From CAVSIS01 sp963814875 (GTDB taxonomy: Bacteria; Acidobacteriota; Thermoanaerobaculia; Thermoanaerobaculales; Sulfomarinibacteraceae): 60,613 bases of DNA. A program made the translations under genes and the position numbers. The stretch spans positions 1 through 60,613 of the forward strand of contig CAWFFJ010000038.1 in NCBI GenBank assembly GCA_963814875.1, written 5' to 3'. Shown one piece after another: positions 16,480 through 28,270 of the stretch. Every line of letters begins with the position of its first letter. The stretch's first letter is position 1. The notes under the pieces were generated by a model. The model did not search any database. It saw nothing but the letters and a program-made list of their open reading frames with translations, and was not told the DNA's origin.

Positions 16480-19464
16480 GTGACGCCGGTCTCGGTGACG
16501 CCGGCCCGCCGCATCAAGAGCAGTGCGGCGGTCATCGCAACGACCTGCGGTGTGCTCGTCCTCCTCTACATCTGGGTGTCCGACGTCGTGCTCGAGCGGT
16601 TGGCCGCTGGACGACCCGAGCTCCTGATCATCGGTTCGTTGGGCAAGGGAACCGTGTTCGCCTTTGTCTCGGCCGTGGCACTGTTCGTGCTCGTGTGGCG
16701 GTTCGGGCTCAGAGTCTGGCAGCGGGCGCAGACCGACGTGGTCGCCGCGCAGGAACGGGAGAGAGCCCACTGGCAGGCGCTCTTCGAGCACGGCCCCGAG
16801 GGTGCGCTACTGCTCAAGGACGGTGCGATCCTCGCGGCGAACCTTGCGGCGGCCGAGATGCTGTGCCGACCGATCGCCGTGCTGGAGGGTCTCCCGCTGC
16901 GACAGATCGTCGCCTCCGCGACCGACTCTCCGTCGCCGTCCGAGCTCGCCGAGGTCCGCGAAGGTGGGGTCGTTCATCAGACCTGGTGCCTGACGCGCTC
17001 TGGGTCTCCCCCGTTCGACGCCGATGTCTCGCTGACCCGACTCCCGGGCGATCACGGCGAGGGGCGGATCCTCGCCTGGCTGCGCGACTTGACCGAGGAG
17101 CGCGAGCGAGCCGACGAGCTCGAGGACGTGAACGACCGGCTTCGGGTCCTGGTCGAGGGTTCGCCGAGCTTCTTCTTCTACATCCAGGACCTGGACGGCG
17201 ACGTGACCTACGTCTCGCCCTCGGTCGAGGCGATCACTGGCCGTTCGCCAGCCGCCTGGCTCGACCAGAAGCACTGGTACACCACCGACAGTCCGGTCAA
17301 CCGGGCGGCCCGAGAGGCGACGCGGCGCAATCTCGCCGGCGACTTCGCTCCCAACCCGGTGCAGGTCGAGATCCGCCACGTCGACGGCCGTCCGGTGACG
17401 CTCGAAGTCTATGAGTACGGGCGTTTCGTCGAGGGTGTTCAGGTCGGTCTCCATGGCATCGCTCACGACGTCACGGCACGTGTCCGTGCGGAGCGCGTCC
17501 AGCAGGCGACCTACCGGATCTCGGAGGCAGCGAGCTCGGCGGCCAGCCTCGATGACCTCTATCCGGCGATCCACCGCATCGTCGGCGAGCTGATGCCGGC
17601 TGAGAATCTCTACTTCGCGCTCTACGACCCCGCGACGGAGCTGATCTCCTTCCCGTACTGGGTCGATGCCCATGATCCACGCCCGGAGCCCGAGCCGCCC
17701 GGGCGCGGGCTGACGGCGTTGGTGCTGCGGACGGGAGAGCCGGTGCTGGCCTCGCCCGAGGTCTTCGAGGGGCTGCTCTCACGGGGCGAGGTCGAGCGGC
17801 TGGGTGCACCCTCGGTCGACTGGCTGGGCGTCCCGCTCAAACAAGGGTCGAGGACCTTCGGCGTGCTGGCCGTGCAGAGCTACTCCGAGGGGGTGCGCTT
17901 CGGCGAGCCCGAGAAGGCGCTCCTCCAGTACGTCTCGACCCAGGTCGCGATGGCAATCCTGCGAACTCGGACCGAGCACGCTTTGCGGGACAGCGAGCAG
18001 CGACTCCGCGACATCGTCGAGCACAGCTCGAACCTGTTCTACTCCCACACCGCGGACCATCGACTCACCTACGTCAGCCCGCGGAGCCGGGAGTTCTTCG
18101 GCTGCGAGCCCGACAAGGCTCTGACCCGCTGGTTCGAGTTTCTCACCGACCATCCGGTCAACCGGCGTGGCATCGAGTCCACCGAGCGCGCGATCGCGAC
18201 CGGTGAACGCCAGCCGGTTTACGAGCTCGAGCTCGAAGGTCGCCAGGGTCGGCGGTTGTGGGTCGAGGTGAACGAGGCGCCGGTGGTGCGCGACGGTCGG
18301 ACCGTGGCCATTGTCGGCGCGCTCACCGATATCACCGATCGCAAGCAAGCCGAAGAGCAGCTCCGCCATGCGCAGAAGATGGAGGCGATCGGACGCCTCG
18401 CCGGAGGCGTAGCCCATGACATCAACAACCTGCTCCAGGCCCTGCTCAGCGCGGTGCAGGGACTGGTCGCGCGTGGTGATCAGGACGATCACGTCGCAGC
18501 CGTTGCCAACGAGCTCGAATCCCACGTCAGGCGGGGTGCAGCGCTCACCCGACAGCTGCTGCTGTTCGCCAAACGCGAGGTGGTCAAGCATGAACGCTTC
18601 GACCTGAACCGTGTGGTCGAGGCGACGTCCGCCATGCTGCGCCGCCTGGTGCGAGAGAACATCCGCATCGTGCACCAGCTCCATCCGGGCTCGGTGGTGG
18701 TCGACGGAGACCCGACCCAGCTCGAGCAGGTCCTGGTCAACCTGGTCGTGAACGCGTCCGATGCGATGCCGGGCGGAGGGACGCTCACGATTCGCACCGA
18801 GAAACCCACCGCAGAGGAGGTCCAGCTGGAGGTCGAGGACTCCGGGGTGGGGATGGGTCCCGAGGTGCTCGAACGGATTTTCGAGCCGTTCTTCACCACC
18901 AAGGCAGGCGAGCAGGGTACCGGCCTCGGGCTGGCCGTCGTGCACGGGATCGTGGCGCAGCACGGGGGCGGCGTTGACGTCCGCAGCAGGCTCGGCGAGG
19001 GAACCCGAGTGCGGGTGCGCTTGCCCGCCCAGGACGCGGATTCCGCCGTGCCGACGGACGAGACGCTTTCGCCGGACGGCGTTCCCCGTGGCACCGGAGA
19101 ACGAGTGCTCCTTGTCGAGGACGAGGAGGCGACCCGTGCCGGGCTTGCCGAGATCCTGCAGCTGCTGGGTTACGAGGTGGTCCCGGCGGACAGTGGTGAG
19201 ACGGCGTGGGCGGTGGCGGGCGACAAGGCGTTTCAAGTGCTCCTGTCAGATGTCATGTTGCCAGGTATCTCCGGCGCCCGCCTCGCGGAGCGCTTGCGAG
19301 AGCGCTGGCCGGACGTCCGCGTGATCCTGATGTCGGGCTACACCGAGGATCAAGTGGTCCGCGACGGAGTTTCCAGGGGGAAGCTGCACTTTCTCCAGAA
19401 GCCGTTCACGATGTCGGTGCTCGCTCGCGAGGTTCGAGCTGCGCTCGACGGCGTCCGAGGGTGA
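16480..19464 (+). CDS. Membrane hybrid histidine kinase (PAS-PAS-GAF-PAS-HisKA-HATPase-REC)
   Basis: A 994-residue sensor kinase. Two transmembrane helices near residues 17-35 and 52-76 frame a short periplasmic loop. They are followed by three PAS-like segments (about 90-205, 220-335 and 500-625) and a GAF domain (about 345-490). The HisKA H-box reads GGVAHDINN with phospho-acceptor His646. The ATPase domain has NLVVNASDAM, DSGVGM, EPFFTTK and GTGLGLAVVHG. The receiver domain at the C-terminus has VEDEEA, Asp924 in LSDVMLPG and LQKPF. The start is GTG 16480. No separate regulator is adjacent, so phosphotransfer probably goes from the REC domain to a distant partner. Signal unknown; the cytoplasmic PAS/GAF array suggests internal redox, gas or small-molecule sensing. 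Confidence 0.92.
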   Translation: MTPVSVTPARRIKSSAAVIATTCGVLVLLYIWVSDVVLERLAAGRPELLIIGSLGKGTVFAFVSAVALFVLVWRFGLRVWQRAQTDVVAAQERERAHWQALFEHGPEGALLLKDGAILAANLAAAEMLCRPIAVLEGLPLRQIVASATDSPSPSELAEVREGGVVHQTWCLTRSGSPPFDADVSLTRLPGDHGEGRILAWLRDLTEERERADELEDVNDRLRVLVEGSPSFFFYIQDLDGDVTYVSPSVEAITGRSPAAWLDQKHWYTTDSPVNRAAREATRRNLAGDFAPNPVQVEIRHVDGRPVTLEVYEYGRFVEGVQVGLHGIAHDVTARVRAERVQQATYRISEAASSAASLDDLYPAIHRIVGELMPAENLYFALYDPATELISFPYWVDAHDPRPEPEPPGRGLTALVLRTGEPVLASPEVFEGLLSRGEVERLGAPSVDWLGVPLKQGSRTFGVLAVQSYSEGVRFGEPEKALLQYVSTQVAMAILRTRTEHALRDSEQRLRDIVEHSSNLFYSHTADHRLTYVSPRSREFFGCEPDKALTRWFEFLTDHPVNRRGIESTERAIATGERQPVYELELEGRQGRRLWVEVNEAPVVRDGRTVAIVGALTDITDRKQAEEQLRHAQKMEAIGRLAGGVAHDINNLLQALLSAVQGLVARGDQDDHVAAVANELESHVRRGAALTRQLLLFAKREVVKHERFDLNRVVEATSAMLRRLVRENIRIVHQLHPGSVVVDGDPTQLEQVLVNLVVNASDAMPGGGTLTIRTEKPTAEEVQLEVEDSGVGMGPEVLERIFEPFFTTKAGEQGTGLGLAVVHGIVAQHGGGVDVRSRLGEGTRVRVRLPAQDADSAVPTDETLSPDGVPRGTGERVLLVEDEEATRAGLAEILQLLGYEVVPADSGETAWAVAGDKAFQVLLSDVMLPGISGARLAERLRERWPDVRVILMSGYTEDQVVRDGVSRGKLHFLQKPFTMSVLAREVRAALDGVRG

Positions 19465-19620
19465 GTGTCTCGTTGAGGGTCTGAGCCCCGAGGTCGAGGC
19501 GGGCGCCGACGAGCTACTCGAGCATCTCCATCGCCACCTCGATCTGATGCTCGGACGCCCACGCGATCTCGCTTTTCCGACCGACTGAAACAATTCCCCC
19601 CGGGGGGTCTTCTGGGGGCA

Positions 19621-19663
19621 CGAGAGGCGAACGGGACCTCTCGCAACCGGTACACCAGAGAGG
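19621..19663 (+). promoter_or_regulatory. Leader with mutually exclusive GAGAGG/CCTCTC pairings over the ribosome site
   Basis: CGAGAGG (19621-19627), CCTCTCG (19637-19643) and the ribosome site GAGAGG (19658-19663) lie in order upstream of the ATG at 19669. CCTCTC can pair with the first GAGAGG (ribosome site free) or with the ribosome site itself (site masked), a simple two-state switch. Further upstream, CCCCCCGGGGGG around 19596-19607 forms another stem. Confidence 0.5.
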
Positions 19664-19668
19664 ACACC

Positions 19669-19893
19669 ATGAAACGCAGCCTCTTCACCACAGCAGTCGT
19701 CGCCATCGTGATGTTGATCGCGTCCGCGGCCGTGCTCGCCGCTGACGGTCCGGGGGCCGGTGGCGGTTACGGTACGCTCCAGCCAGCGGTCTCCGATGGT
19801 CCGGGGGCCGGTGGCGGTTACGGTACGCTCCAGTCGGCGGTCTCCGATGGTCCAGGTTCCGGCGGCGGCTACCACCCGACCCGCTGCGCCTGA
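19669..19893 (+). CDS. Small secreted repeat peptide (DGPGAGGGY repeats)
   Basis: A 74-residue protein: a signal peptide (residues 1 to about 25, ending SAAVLAA) followed by two complete 17-residue repeats of DGPGAGGGYGTLQxAVS and a third partial one (DGPGSGGGY), then HPTRCA. The mature peptide would be only about 49 residues, rich in Gly and Tyr with a single terminal Cys. GAGAGGA lies 5 bases before the ATG and a terminator follows. No family recognised. The repeated core following a leader resembles secreted structural peptides or multi-core ribosomal peptide precursors, but no modifying enzyme lies next to it; neighbours are a histidine kinase and an ECF sigma factor. Confidence 0.75.
   Translation: MKRSLFTTAVVAIVMLIASAAVLAADGPGAGGGYGTLQPAVSDGPGAGGGYGTLQSAVSDGPGSGGGYHPTRCA
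19744..19872 (+). repeat. Tandem 51-bp repeats in the small secreted peptide gene
   Basis: Units 19744-19794 and 19795-19845 are nearly identical; a partial third unit spans 19846-19872. Each encodes DGPG(A/S)GGGY plus a spacer. Confidence 0.9.
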
Positions 19894-19917
19894 GGTACTT
19901 CCAGCCTGACGACGAAC

Positions 19918-19939
19918 GGCCCCCAGATGGGGGCCTTTT
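19918..19939 (+). terminator. Rho-independent terminator of the repeat peptide gene
   Basis: A 7-bp stem GGCCCCC/GGGGGCC with loop AGAT, followed by TTTT, 24 bases after the peptide stop codon. Confidence 0.85.
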
Positions 19940-19966
19940 CGTGTCGATCTCTCCGCCGTGGTCGTG

Positions 19967-20653
19967 TCACCCGAGGAGGTGCCGGAGCTCTCGCTCGGCG
20001 TCGTCGGCGTCGAGGGCGTAGTCCGCGACCTGGCGCGAGACCAGCCTTCTCAGGGCCTGCCGGGCGCGATGGAGGTGGTTGCGCACGTCCCCTTGTGACA
20101 CGCCAAGTTGCTCGGCGAGCTCGCAGTAGCTCGGCGGCTCTTCGGCGAGGTCATGGCGGCTGAAGACCTCCCAACGCAGCTCCCGGCCGGTCGAGCGAAG
20201 GTCTCGCTCGAGTGCCGAGAGCGCGCGACCGAGCACGGTCGACACCCACTCCGCCTCGAAGATCTCCTCCGGGTCGCCCGCAGCCGCGACCACGTCCTCG
20301 GTGCCTTCGAGCGGCACCACCCGGATGTCACCACCGCGTTTGAGCCGGGCCGCGTCGCGCCGGATCTTGAGCATGTAGTGTTTGAGCGAGGCCCGGAGGA
20401 AGCTGCGGAAGCGGCCTCTGTCCGGATCGAGTCCCGACAGCGCATCTCGCTCGAGGAGGTCGAGGAAGAAGCCTTGCACAATGTCCTCCGCCTCCTCTGG
20501 AGTCGCGTTCCACCCGTAGCGCACGCTCGCCCACACCGGGCGCCAGTACCGCGAGAAGAGCCGGCCCATCGCGTCGCGCCGTGCGGTCGCGTCGCCCGCC
20601 ACTCCGCGCAGCAGGCTCGTCCACAGGGTCTCGGGAAAGGCGCCACCCGTCAC
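19967..20653 (-). CDS. ECF-type RNA polymerase sigma factor
   Basis: A 228-residue ECF-like sigma factor. Region 2 has AEDIVQGFFLDLLER followed by DRGRFRSFLRASLKHYMLKI, characteristic of the ECF subgroup common in Acidobacteriota and Planctomycetes. Region 4 has SYCELAEQLGVSQGDVRNHL as helix-turn-helix. No anti-sigma gene is adjacent. The gene is divergent from a Ser/Thr kinase, with 116 bp between starts. In some ECF groups the sigma factor is activated by a neighbouring kinase (for example EcfP-PknT of Vibrio), so phosphorylation control is plausible but not shown. It converges on the terminator of the small peptide gene. Confidence 0.88.
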   Translation of the reverse strand: MTGGAFPETLWTSLLRGVAGDATARRDAMGRLFSRYWRPVWASVRYGWNATPEEAEDIVQGFFLDLLERDALSGLDPDRGRFRSFLRASLKHYMLKIRRDAARLKRGGDIRVVPLEGTEDVVAAAGDPEEIFEAEWVSTVLGRALSALERDLRSTGRELRWEVFSRHDLAEEPPSYCELAEQLGVSQGDVRNHLHRARQALRRLVSRQVADYALDADDAERELRHLLG

Positions 20654-20769
20654 GAGTTCATCCTACACTGAAGCGAGAACGGTTCTCGAGCAAGCCTGCG
20701 CGTGCCGGTCGGATCGTGTGCGCGGCGCGCTATCGGGACGGTTTCGAGGAGGGCGAGGAGCGGGGGTAC

Positions 20770-23394
<2,625 letters not shown>

Positions 23395-23558
23395 GCGTTC
23401 GCCGAACGACTCCGGGAGCCGAGAAGACCTCGTCGGGAGGGACGCCCCGGGGGCAACCACCCGGCCGGATTCTGCGTACAATCTTCCGGCGGGTTTGTCC
23501 CGCCCCGGAGGGGTGTGCCGAATCCTATGGGCGCGCCCCCGGAACAGGAGGAAGAAGA

Positions 23559-25613
23559 ATGAGACGTTCCCTCTTCGCGTGGCTCGCCGTGACGAGCCTG
23601 GGCGCGACGGTCGCCTTCGCCGGCGAGGCTGCTCCGAGCAGCGCGCCTGCGACCCCCGACTTCGCGGCCAACGTGCTGTCGTCGATGGATCGAACCGCCG
23701 ACCCGTGTGTCGACTTCTACCAGTACGCCTGTGGGGGGTGGCTGGCGTCGACCAAGCTGCCGGGCGACCAGGCCCGGTGGACCCGGTCGTTCTCGGTCAT
23801 TGAAGAGCGCAACCGCGAGGCCGTCCGAAGCCTGCTCGAGGAGGCTGCAGCCAAGCCCGGCGACGACCCCGATCGCCAGCGGGTCGGCCACTATTACGGA
23901 GCGTGCATGGACGAGGCCGCCGTCGAGAAGGCGGGCGTGACCCCGCTGGAACCCATCCTCGCCCAGATCGCGACCGTGAAGGACGCGGCGAGCCTGATGC
24001 GGGTCGCCGGTTGGCTGCAGCGGCGCGGCATCGACGTGCTGTTCAACGCCGCCGTGATACCGGACTTCGCCAACCCGGACCTCAACATCGCCTTCGTGCT
24101 CCAGGGTGGGCTCGGGATGCCGGATCGGGACTACTACGTCAGCGAGGACGCGACCAAGAAGCAGCTCCTCGCCGACTACCGCAGCCATGTCGAGCACATG
24201 TTCGCGTTGCTTGATGACGATCCCGAGGTGGCGGCGAAGCACGCCGACCAGGTCGTGGCCTTCGAGACCGAGCTTGCCAAGGCGTCGCGCGACCGCACCG
24301 CGATGCGCGACCTCGGCCGTCTGTACAACAAGGTCGACATCGAGGGTCTGCAGAAGCTGACGCCAAAGCTGCCCTGGGGCGTGTACCTTACGGCGATCGG
24401 CTACCCGGCGCTCAAGGACGTCAGCGTCGCGACGCCCGAGTTCTTTCAGCGCCTCGAGGAGCTCGCCGCGGCGACCGATCCGGCGGTGTTGCAGACCTAC
24501 CTGCGCTGGCACGCGGTGGACGAGACCGCCGACCTGCTGCCACAGCGCTTCGTCGACGCCAACTTCGCCTTCTACGGGCAGAAGCTGTCGGGTCAGAAGG
24601 AGATACGTCCGCGCTGGAAGCGCTGCGTCGGGGCGACCGAGCGCGCCATCGGCGAGGACGTGGGCAAGCTGTACGTGGCGAAGATGTTCCCCGGCGACAG
24701 CAAGAAAGTCGCTCTCGACATGATTGGCGACATCGAGAAGGCGTTCGACCAGAAGCTGCCCGAGCTCGCCTGGATGGACGACGCCACCCGGAAGCGGGCG
24801 CTCGAGAAGCTCGCCGCGTTGAAGAACAAGATCGGCTACCCCGACCACTGGCGGGACTACTCGAAGCTCGAGGTCGGGACCACGAGCTACTTCGCCAACG
24901 CGATGGCGGCCCGCCAGTTCGGCTACGATTTCCAGCTCGCCAAGGTGGGCAAGCCGGTCGACCGCAGCGAGTGGGGCATGACCCCGCAGATGGTCAACGC
25001 GTACTACAACCCGCTGATGAATGAGATCGTCTTCCCGGCCGGTATCCTGCAGCCCCCGTTCTTCAGCCGCGACTTCCCGGCGGCAATGAACTACGGCGCC
25101 ATCGGGAGCGTCATCGGCCACGAGCTGACCCACGGCTACGACGACCAGGGTCGGCGCTTCGACCCCAAGGGCCGCTTTCAGGAGTGGTGGGCGCCCGAGG
25201 TGAGCGCCCGCTTTGAGAAGCAGGCTGCGTGCGTGAGCAACTACTACTCGAAGTTCGAGGTCGAGCCGGGGGTGCACGTCAACGGCGCTCTCACCCTGGG
25301 GGAGAACATCGCCGACATCGGCGGCGTCAAGCAGGCCTACACGGCGTACACGCTGTGGGAGAAGCGCCACCCGGACGCGCCGCCGGCGATCAAGGGGCTG
25401 ACCAACGAGCAGCTCTTGTTCGTGGCCTGGGGCCAGGCGTGGTGTACCGTGGCGAGCCCCGAGGCGGAGCGCCTGCAGGTCACCACCGACCCTCATTCGC
25501 CGTCCCGCTTCCGGGTCAACGGCCCGATGTCCCAGAACCCCGCCTTCGCCGCGGCCTTCCAGTGCAAGCCGGGCCAGCCCATGCGGCCCGAGGAGCAGTG
25601 CGTGGTCTGGTAG
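23559..25613 (+). CDS. pepO: M13 family zinc metallopeptidase (neprilysin/PepO type), secreted
   Basis: A 684-residue exported endopeptidase. The signal peptide ends near VAFA-GEA. The N-terminal M13 domain starts at RTADPCVDFYQYACGGW. The zinc site is VIGHELTHGYDDQG (HExxH) with the third ligand in GENIADIGG (ExxxD). NAYYNPLMNEIVFPAGILQP and the C-terminal RFRVNGPMSQNPAFAAAF and CVVW ending are typical of the family. AGGAGGAAGAAG precedes the ATG. It is expected to cleave short peptides in the periplasm or outside. A terminator follows, so it is monocistronic. Confidence 0.96.
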   Translation: MRRSLFAWLAVTSLGATVAFAGEAAPSSAPATPDFAANVLSSMDRTADPCVDFYQYACGGWLASTKLPGDQARWTRSFSVIEERNREAVRSLLEEAAAKPGDDPDRQRVGHYYGACMDEAAVEKAGVTPLEPILAQIATVKDAASLMRVAGWLQRRGIDVLFNAAVIPDFANPDLNIAFVLQGGLGMPDRDYYVSEDATKKQLLADYRSHVEHMFALLDDDPEVAAKHADQVVAFETELAKASRDRTAMRDLGRLYNKVDIEGLQKLTPKLPWGVYLTAIGYPALKDVSVATPEFFQRLEELAAATDPAVLQTYLRWHAVDETADLLPQRFVDANFAFYGQKLSGQKEIRPRWKRCVGATERAIGEDVGKLYVAKMFPGDSKKVALDMIGDIEKAFDQKLPELAWMDDATRKRALEKLAALKNKIGYPDHWRDYSKLEVGTTSYFANAMAARQFGYDFQLAKVGKPVDRSEWGMTPQMVNAYYNPLMNEIVFPAGILQPPFFSRDFPAAMNYGAIGSVIGHELTHGYDDQGRRFDPKGRFQEWWAPEVSARFEKQAACVSNYYSKFEVEPGVHVNGALTLGENIADIGGVKQAYTAYTLWEKRHPDAPPAIKGLTNEQLLFVAWGQAWCTVASPEAERLQVTTDPHSPSRFRVNGPMSQNPAFAAAFQCKPGQPMRPEEQCVVW

Positions 25614-25641
25614 CGCGCTCATCCAACTGACCGACGACACG

Positions 25642-25673
25642 CGCCGGGGCCTGAGCCCCGGCGTTCGTCTTTG
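25642..25673 (+). terminator. Terminator of the M13 peptidase gene
   Basis: A 9-bp perfect stem CGCCGGGGC/GCCCCGGCG with loop CTGA (25642-25663), followed by a T-rich but interrupted tail (TTCGTCTTT). Confidence 0.75.
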
Positions 25674-25713
25674 GACGGATCCGCCCTTCGATCCGCAGCG
25701 AACCGCGATCGGG

Positions 25714-26440
25714 TCAGACCACGGCGAGCCAGGCTGCGGCCAGCGCGAGCGTGGCAAGCGTCACCGGGACCCCGTAGCGGGCGTGCTCGCGCCACCCGAA
25801 GGTGACGCCCATGCGCCCGGCCTGCTCGGCCACGATCAGGTTGGCGATCGAGCCGACCAGGAGGAGGTTGCCGGCGAGGGTGCTGGCCAGGGCCAGGACC
25901 GGGCCAGCCAGGTGGTGGGTCGCGCTGGGCAGGAGCAGCATCACCGCAGGCACATTCGAGACCAGGTTCGACAGCAGCACCGTCAGGGCGAACAGCCAGG
26001 GCAGCGCAGTGAGGTCGATGCCGGCGGCGGCGAGGCCGGCCGAGATCTCGGCCATGCCGCCCGAGGCTTCGACCGCGTGGTGGACGATGAACAGACCGAC
26101 GAAGAGCACGAGCAGGTGCCAGTCGACCAGCGACAGCATCGCCCGCGACGCCATGCGCCGGCTGAGCAGCAGCATCCCGCCGGCCGCGAGCGCCACGATC
26201 TCGCGCGGCCACGGCGCGAACAGGAAGGCGGCGACGGCGAGCCCGAGCACGAGCAGACCCTTGGTCGTCTGCCAGGGGTCGAACGGCACCTCCTCGACCG
26301 CAATCCCGCGCGGGGCGATGGCGAGCCCATGCGCGGTCCGATCGGGCTGGCGAGCACCGCCGTCAGGGCGCCGACTACGAACAACCCGCCGGCGCCACCG
26401 CTCACCGTGTGGCCACCCTTCCCCCGACGCATGGTTCGAG
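25714..26440 (-). pseudogene. C-terminal half of an SLC13/ArsB-type anion permease (remnant)
   Basis: The minus strand encodes only the second half of an ion-transporter-superfamily permease: PFDPWQTTKGLLVLGL, WHLLVLFVGLFIVHHAVEA, LLSNLVSNVPAVMLLLP and the C-terminal signature STLAGNLLLVGSIANLIVAE. The first half is missing; the similarity ends where the upstream NnrU-like gene stops (26463). A frame change near 26330 separates VVGALTAVLASPIGPRM from LAIAPRGIAVEEVPFDPW. It has no usable start and should be non-functional unless the assembly has lost DNA here. Confidence 0.75.
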
Positions 26441-26462
26441 AGAGGCGAGCATGCCGTGACCG

Positions 26463-27140
26463 CTACAGCAGCGGCACGCCGAACAGATGCCCGTGGAACA
26501 GGAGCAGACCCGCCCACAGCAGCACGCCCAGCGCCAGAACCGGGAGGCTCAGCTCTCGGGCCACGAAGCGGTTGCGACCGGCGAGAATGGCGGCGAACGG
26601 CAGCACCGAGGTCTCGCGCTGAAAGCGCCGCATCGCCTCTCCGCGCTCGACGGCCAGGCGGCGATCCTGGTGGACGGCGCCGCCGAGGCCGACGATCACG
26701 AACGCCGCGAAGAAGCAGGCGTCGCCGAGGGTGCCGTTGCCGACCAGGTGGGCGAGGCCGAAGAGCGCGAAACCGACGTTCATCGGGTGGCGGGTGATGC
26801 GCAGCATGCCGCGTGCCTCGTAAGAGGCCGGGACCATGCTCGCCGGGCTCGGGGCCGCGAAGGCGAAGACGAACAGAACCAGCGCGGCGAGCATCAAAGG
26901 CAGCGCACCGGCGAGCACGAGCCAGCCCGGTAAGCGCCACAGCTCGGGACCGATTCCGCGGTGGGTCCACAGCACCGCGCCGGCCCCGACCAGGGTGGCG
27001 ATCGAAACGATCGAGTAGAAGCCCCGAAAGGGCCACTGGCCGAGCGCGTCGACCAGGGAGCGACGGATCCCGCCGTGGGAAAGCAGGAAGTGCGTGAGCA
27101 CGAACAGTGCGCTCAGCGAGACGACCAGGATCAGCGCCAT
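26463..27140 (-). CDS. NnrU-like integral membrane protein
   Basis: A 225-residue membrane protein with about six hydrophobic helices and the NnrU/methyltransferase-type motif GMLRITRHPMNVGFALFGLA. NnrU proteins are associated with denitrification or isoprenoid methylation-like folds, but no reaction is established. The ATG at 27140 follows GAGAGGGG, 16 bp after the phosphatase stop, so the two genes form an operon. A longer N-terminus is possible but lies inside the phosphatase gene. Confidence 0.8.
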   Translation of the reverse strand: MALILVVSLSALFVLTHFLLSHGGIRRSLVDALGQWPFRGFYSIVSIATLVGAGAVLWTHRGIGPELWRLPGWLVLAGALPLMLAALVLFVFAFAAPSPASMVPASYEARGMLRITRHPMNVGFALFGLAHLVGNGTLGDACFFAAFVIVGLGGAVHQDRRLAVERGEAMRRFQRETSVLPFAAILAGRNRFVARELSLPVLALGVLLWAGLLLFHGHLFGVPLL

Positions 27141-27156
27141 GGCGGGACCCCTCTCC

Positions 27157-28068
27157 TTAGGTGCGTTTGATGGCCACCAGGGTGACGTCATCCTCGGGGG
27201 AACGCAACCCGATCAGCTCCGCGTGGGCGGCGTCGACGATCTCCCGGGCAGACCCGGCGGCGACCCTTTGCATGACCGGCTCGAGTACCGCCGCCAGGCG
27301 ACCGTCGGCAAGGTCCTCGGCCCCGTCGGTGTAGAGCAGCAGCACGTCCCCGCGGCCCATCAGGCTGACCTCGTTGACGGTCGGTCCGGGCGTTACCGCG
27401 ACCGAAGTCTCGGCGATCGCCCGGTCGATGTCGCCCTTGGTCGGGAACATGCCGATCGGGTGCACCGAGACCATCCGCGACGGGTCGATGTCGATGAACC
27501 GTCGGTACAGCGCTGAGTAGATCAGCGGCCTGGGATGGCCGGCGGAGATGAAGCGGAAGGTCCCGGTCTCGGCGATCTCGCCGTAGATCATGGTGATGTA
27601 CTTGCTGACGCTGGAGGAGTTGTAGAAACGGGTGTTGAGGATCTCGAACAGCTCGGTGGTCACGTGGCCGTGGTGCTCGAGCTCGTACAGCACCCCGACC
27701 AGAAACCCCTGGTGCAGCATCGCGGCGACCACCGCGTCGGTCATGTCGTGACCGGAGACGTCGGCCACGAGGACGCCGATCCGCCGGCGGTTGGTCTCGA
27801 GCCGCGCCGCAACCTCCGGCAGGTCGTCGGCGAGCGCCTTGGCGATGCGCCGGTCGAGGTCGTAACGGTGCGCGAAGTCGACCACGATCAGGTGGTCGCC
27901 ACCGACGATTCCGGTGAGCGGGTACGATCGACCGAAGAGGTCGATGCCGGCGAGGCTGCAGTTTTCCGGGTGGGCGTAGACTGCAGCGAAGATTGAGCGC
28001 AGGTTTTCCATCTCGCCGTCGAAGATGGCGTGCGAGGTTTCTGCAGGGGTGGGGGGGGACGTGGTCAT
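27157..28068 (-). CDS. SpoIIE-type PP2C protein phosphatase
   Basis: A 303-residue phosphatase of the PPM/SpoIIE class. Motifs: GIVGGDHLIVVDF, LVADVSGHDMTDAVVA, FISAGHPRPLIYS, LLLYTDGAEDLADG and the C-terminal SPEDDVTLVAIK, all providing the metal-binding aspartates. The ~70-residue N-terminus holds no obvious sensor domain. Such enzymes act on phosphorylated anti-sigma antagonists or Ser/Thr kinase substrates; no antagonist gene is adjacent. It is transcribed with the NnrU-like gene and divergent from the decarboxylase operon. Confidence 0.9.
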   Translation of the reverse strand: MTTSPPTPAETSHAIFDGEMENLRSIFAAVYAHPENCSLAGIDLFGRSYPLTGIVGGDHLIVVDFAHRYDLDRRIAKALADDLPEVAARLETNRRRIGVLVADVSGHDMTDAVVAAMLHQGFLVGVLYELEHHGHVTTELFEILNTRFYNSSSVSKYITMIYGEIAETGTFRFISAGHPRPLIYSALYRRFIDIDPSRMVSVHPIGMFPTKGDIDRAIAETSVAVTPGPTVNEVSLMGRGDVLLLYTDGAEDLADGRLAAVLEPVMQRVAAGSAREIVDAAHAELIGLRSPEDDVTLVAIKRT

Positions 28069-28270
28069 CTGTGGCGTCTCAGTCGGGGGCGGTTGGGTCT
28101 GTTGTTCCGGCGCTGGCGGACCATTGCCCGGCGGACTTCCTTCCGAAAGACTGGCGAAGCTGGTCGCCGGGTACTATGATACGCGGCCGTCGGCCGGTCC
28201 CTGGGGGAACGCCTCCCGAGGTCGACCGCCGGGGGCGCGGAAGTTGTTTTTCGACCTTTACTTCTCACGG

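Noticed and set aside
17779..19236. Antisense open frame opposite the hybrid kinase
   Set aside because: Composition is that of a frame shadow and the plus-strand kinase has complete motifs.
19669..19893. Confident call of a RiPP cluster
   Set aside because: No modifying enzyme, protease or dedicated exporter lies next to the peptide gene; the nearest radical SAM gene is 37 kb away and of the PflA-like type.
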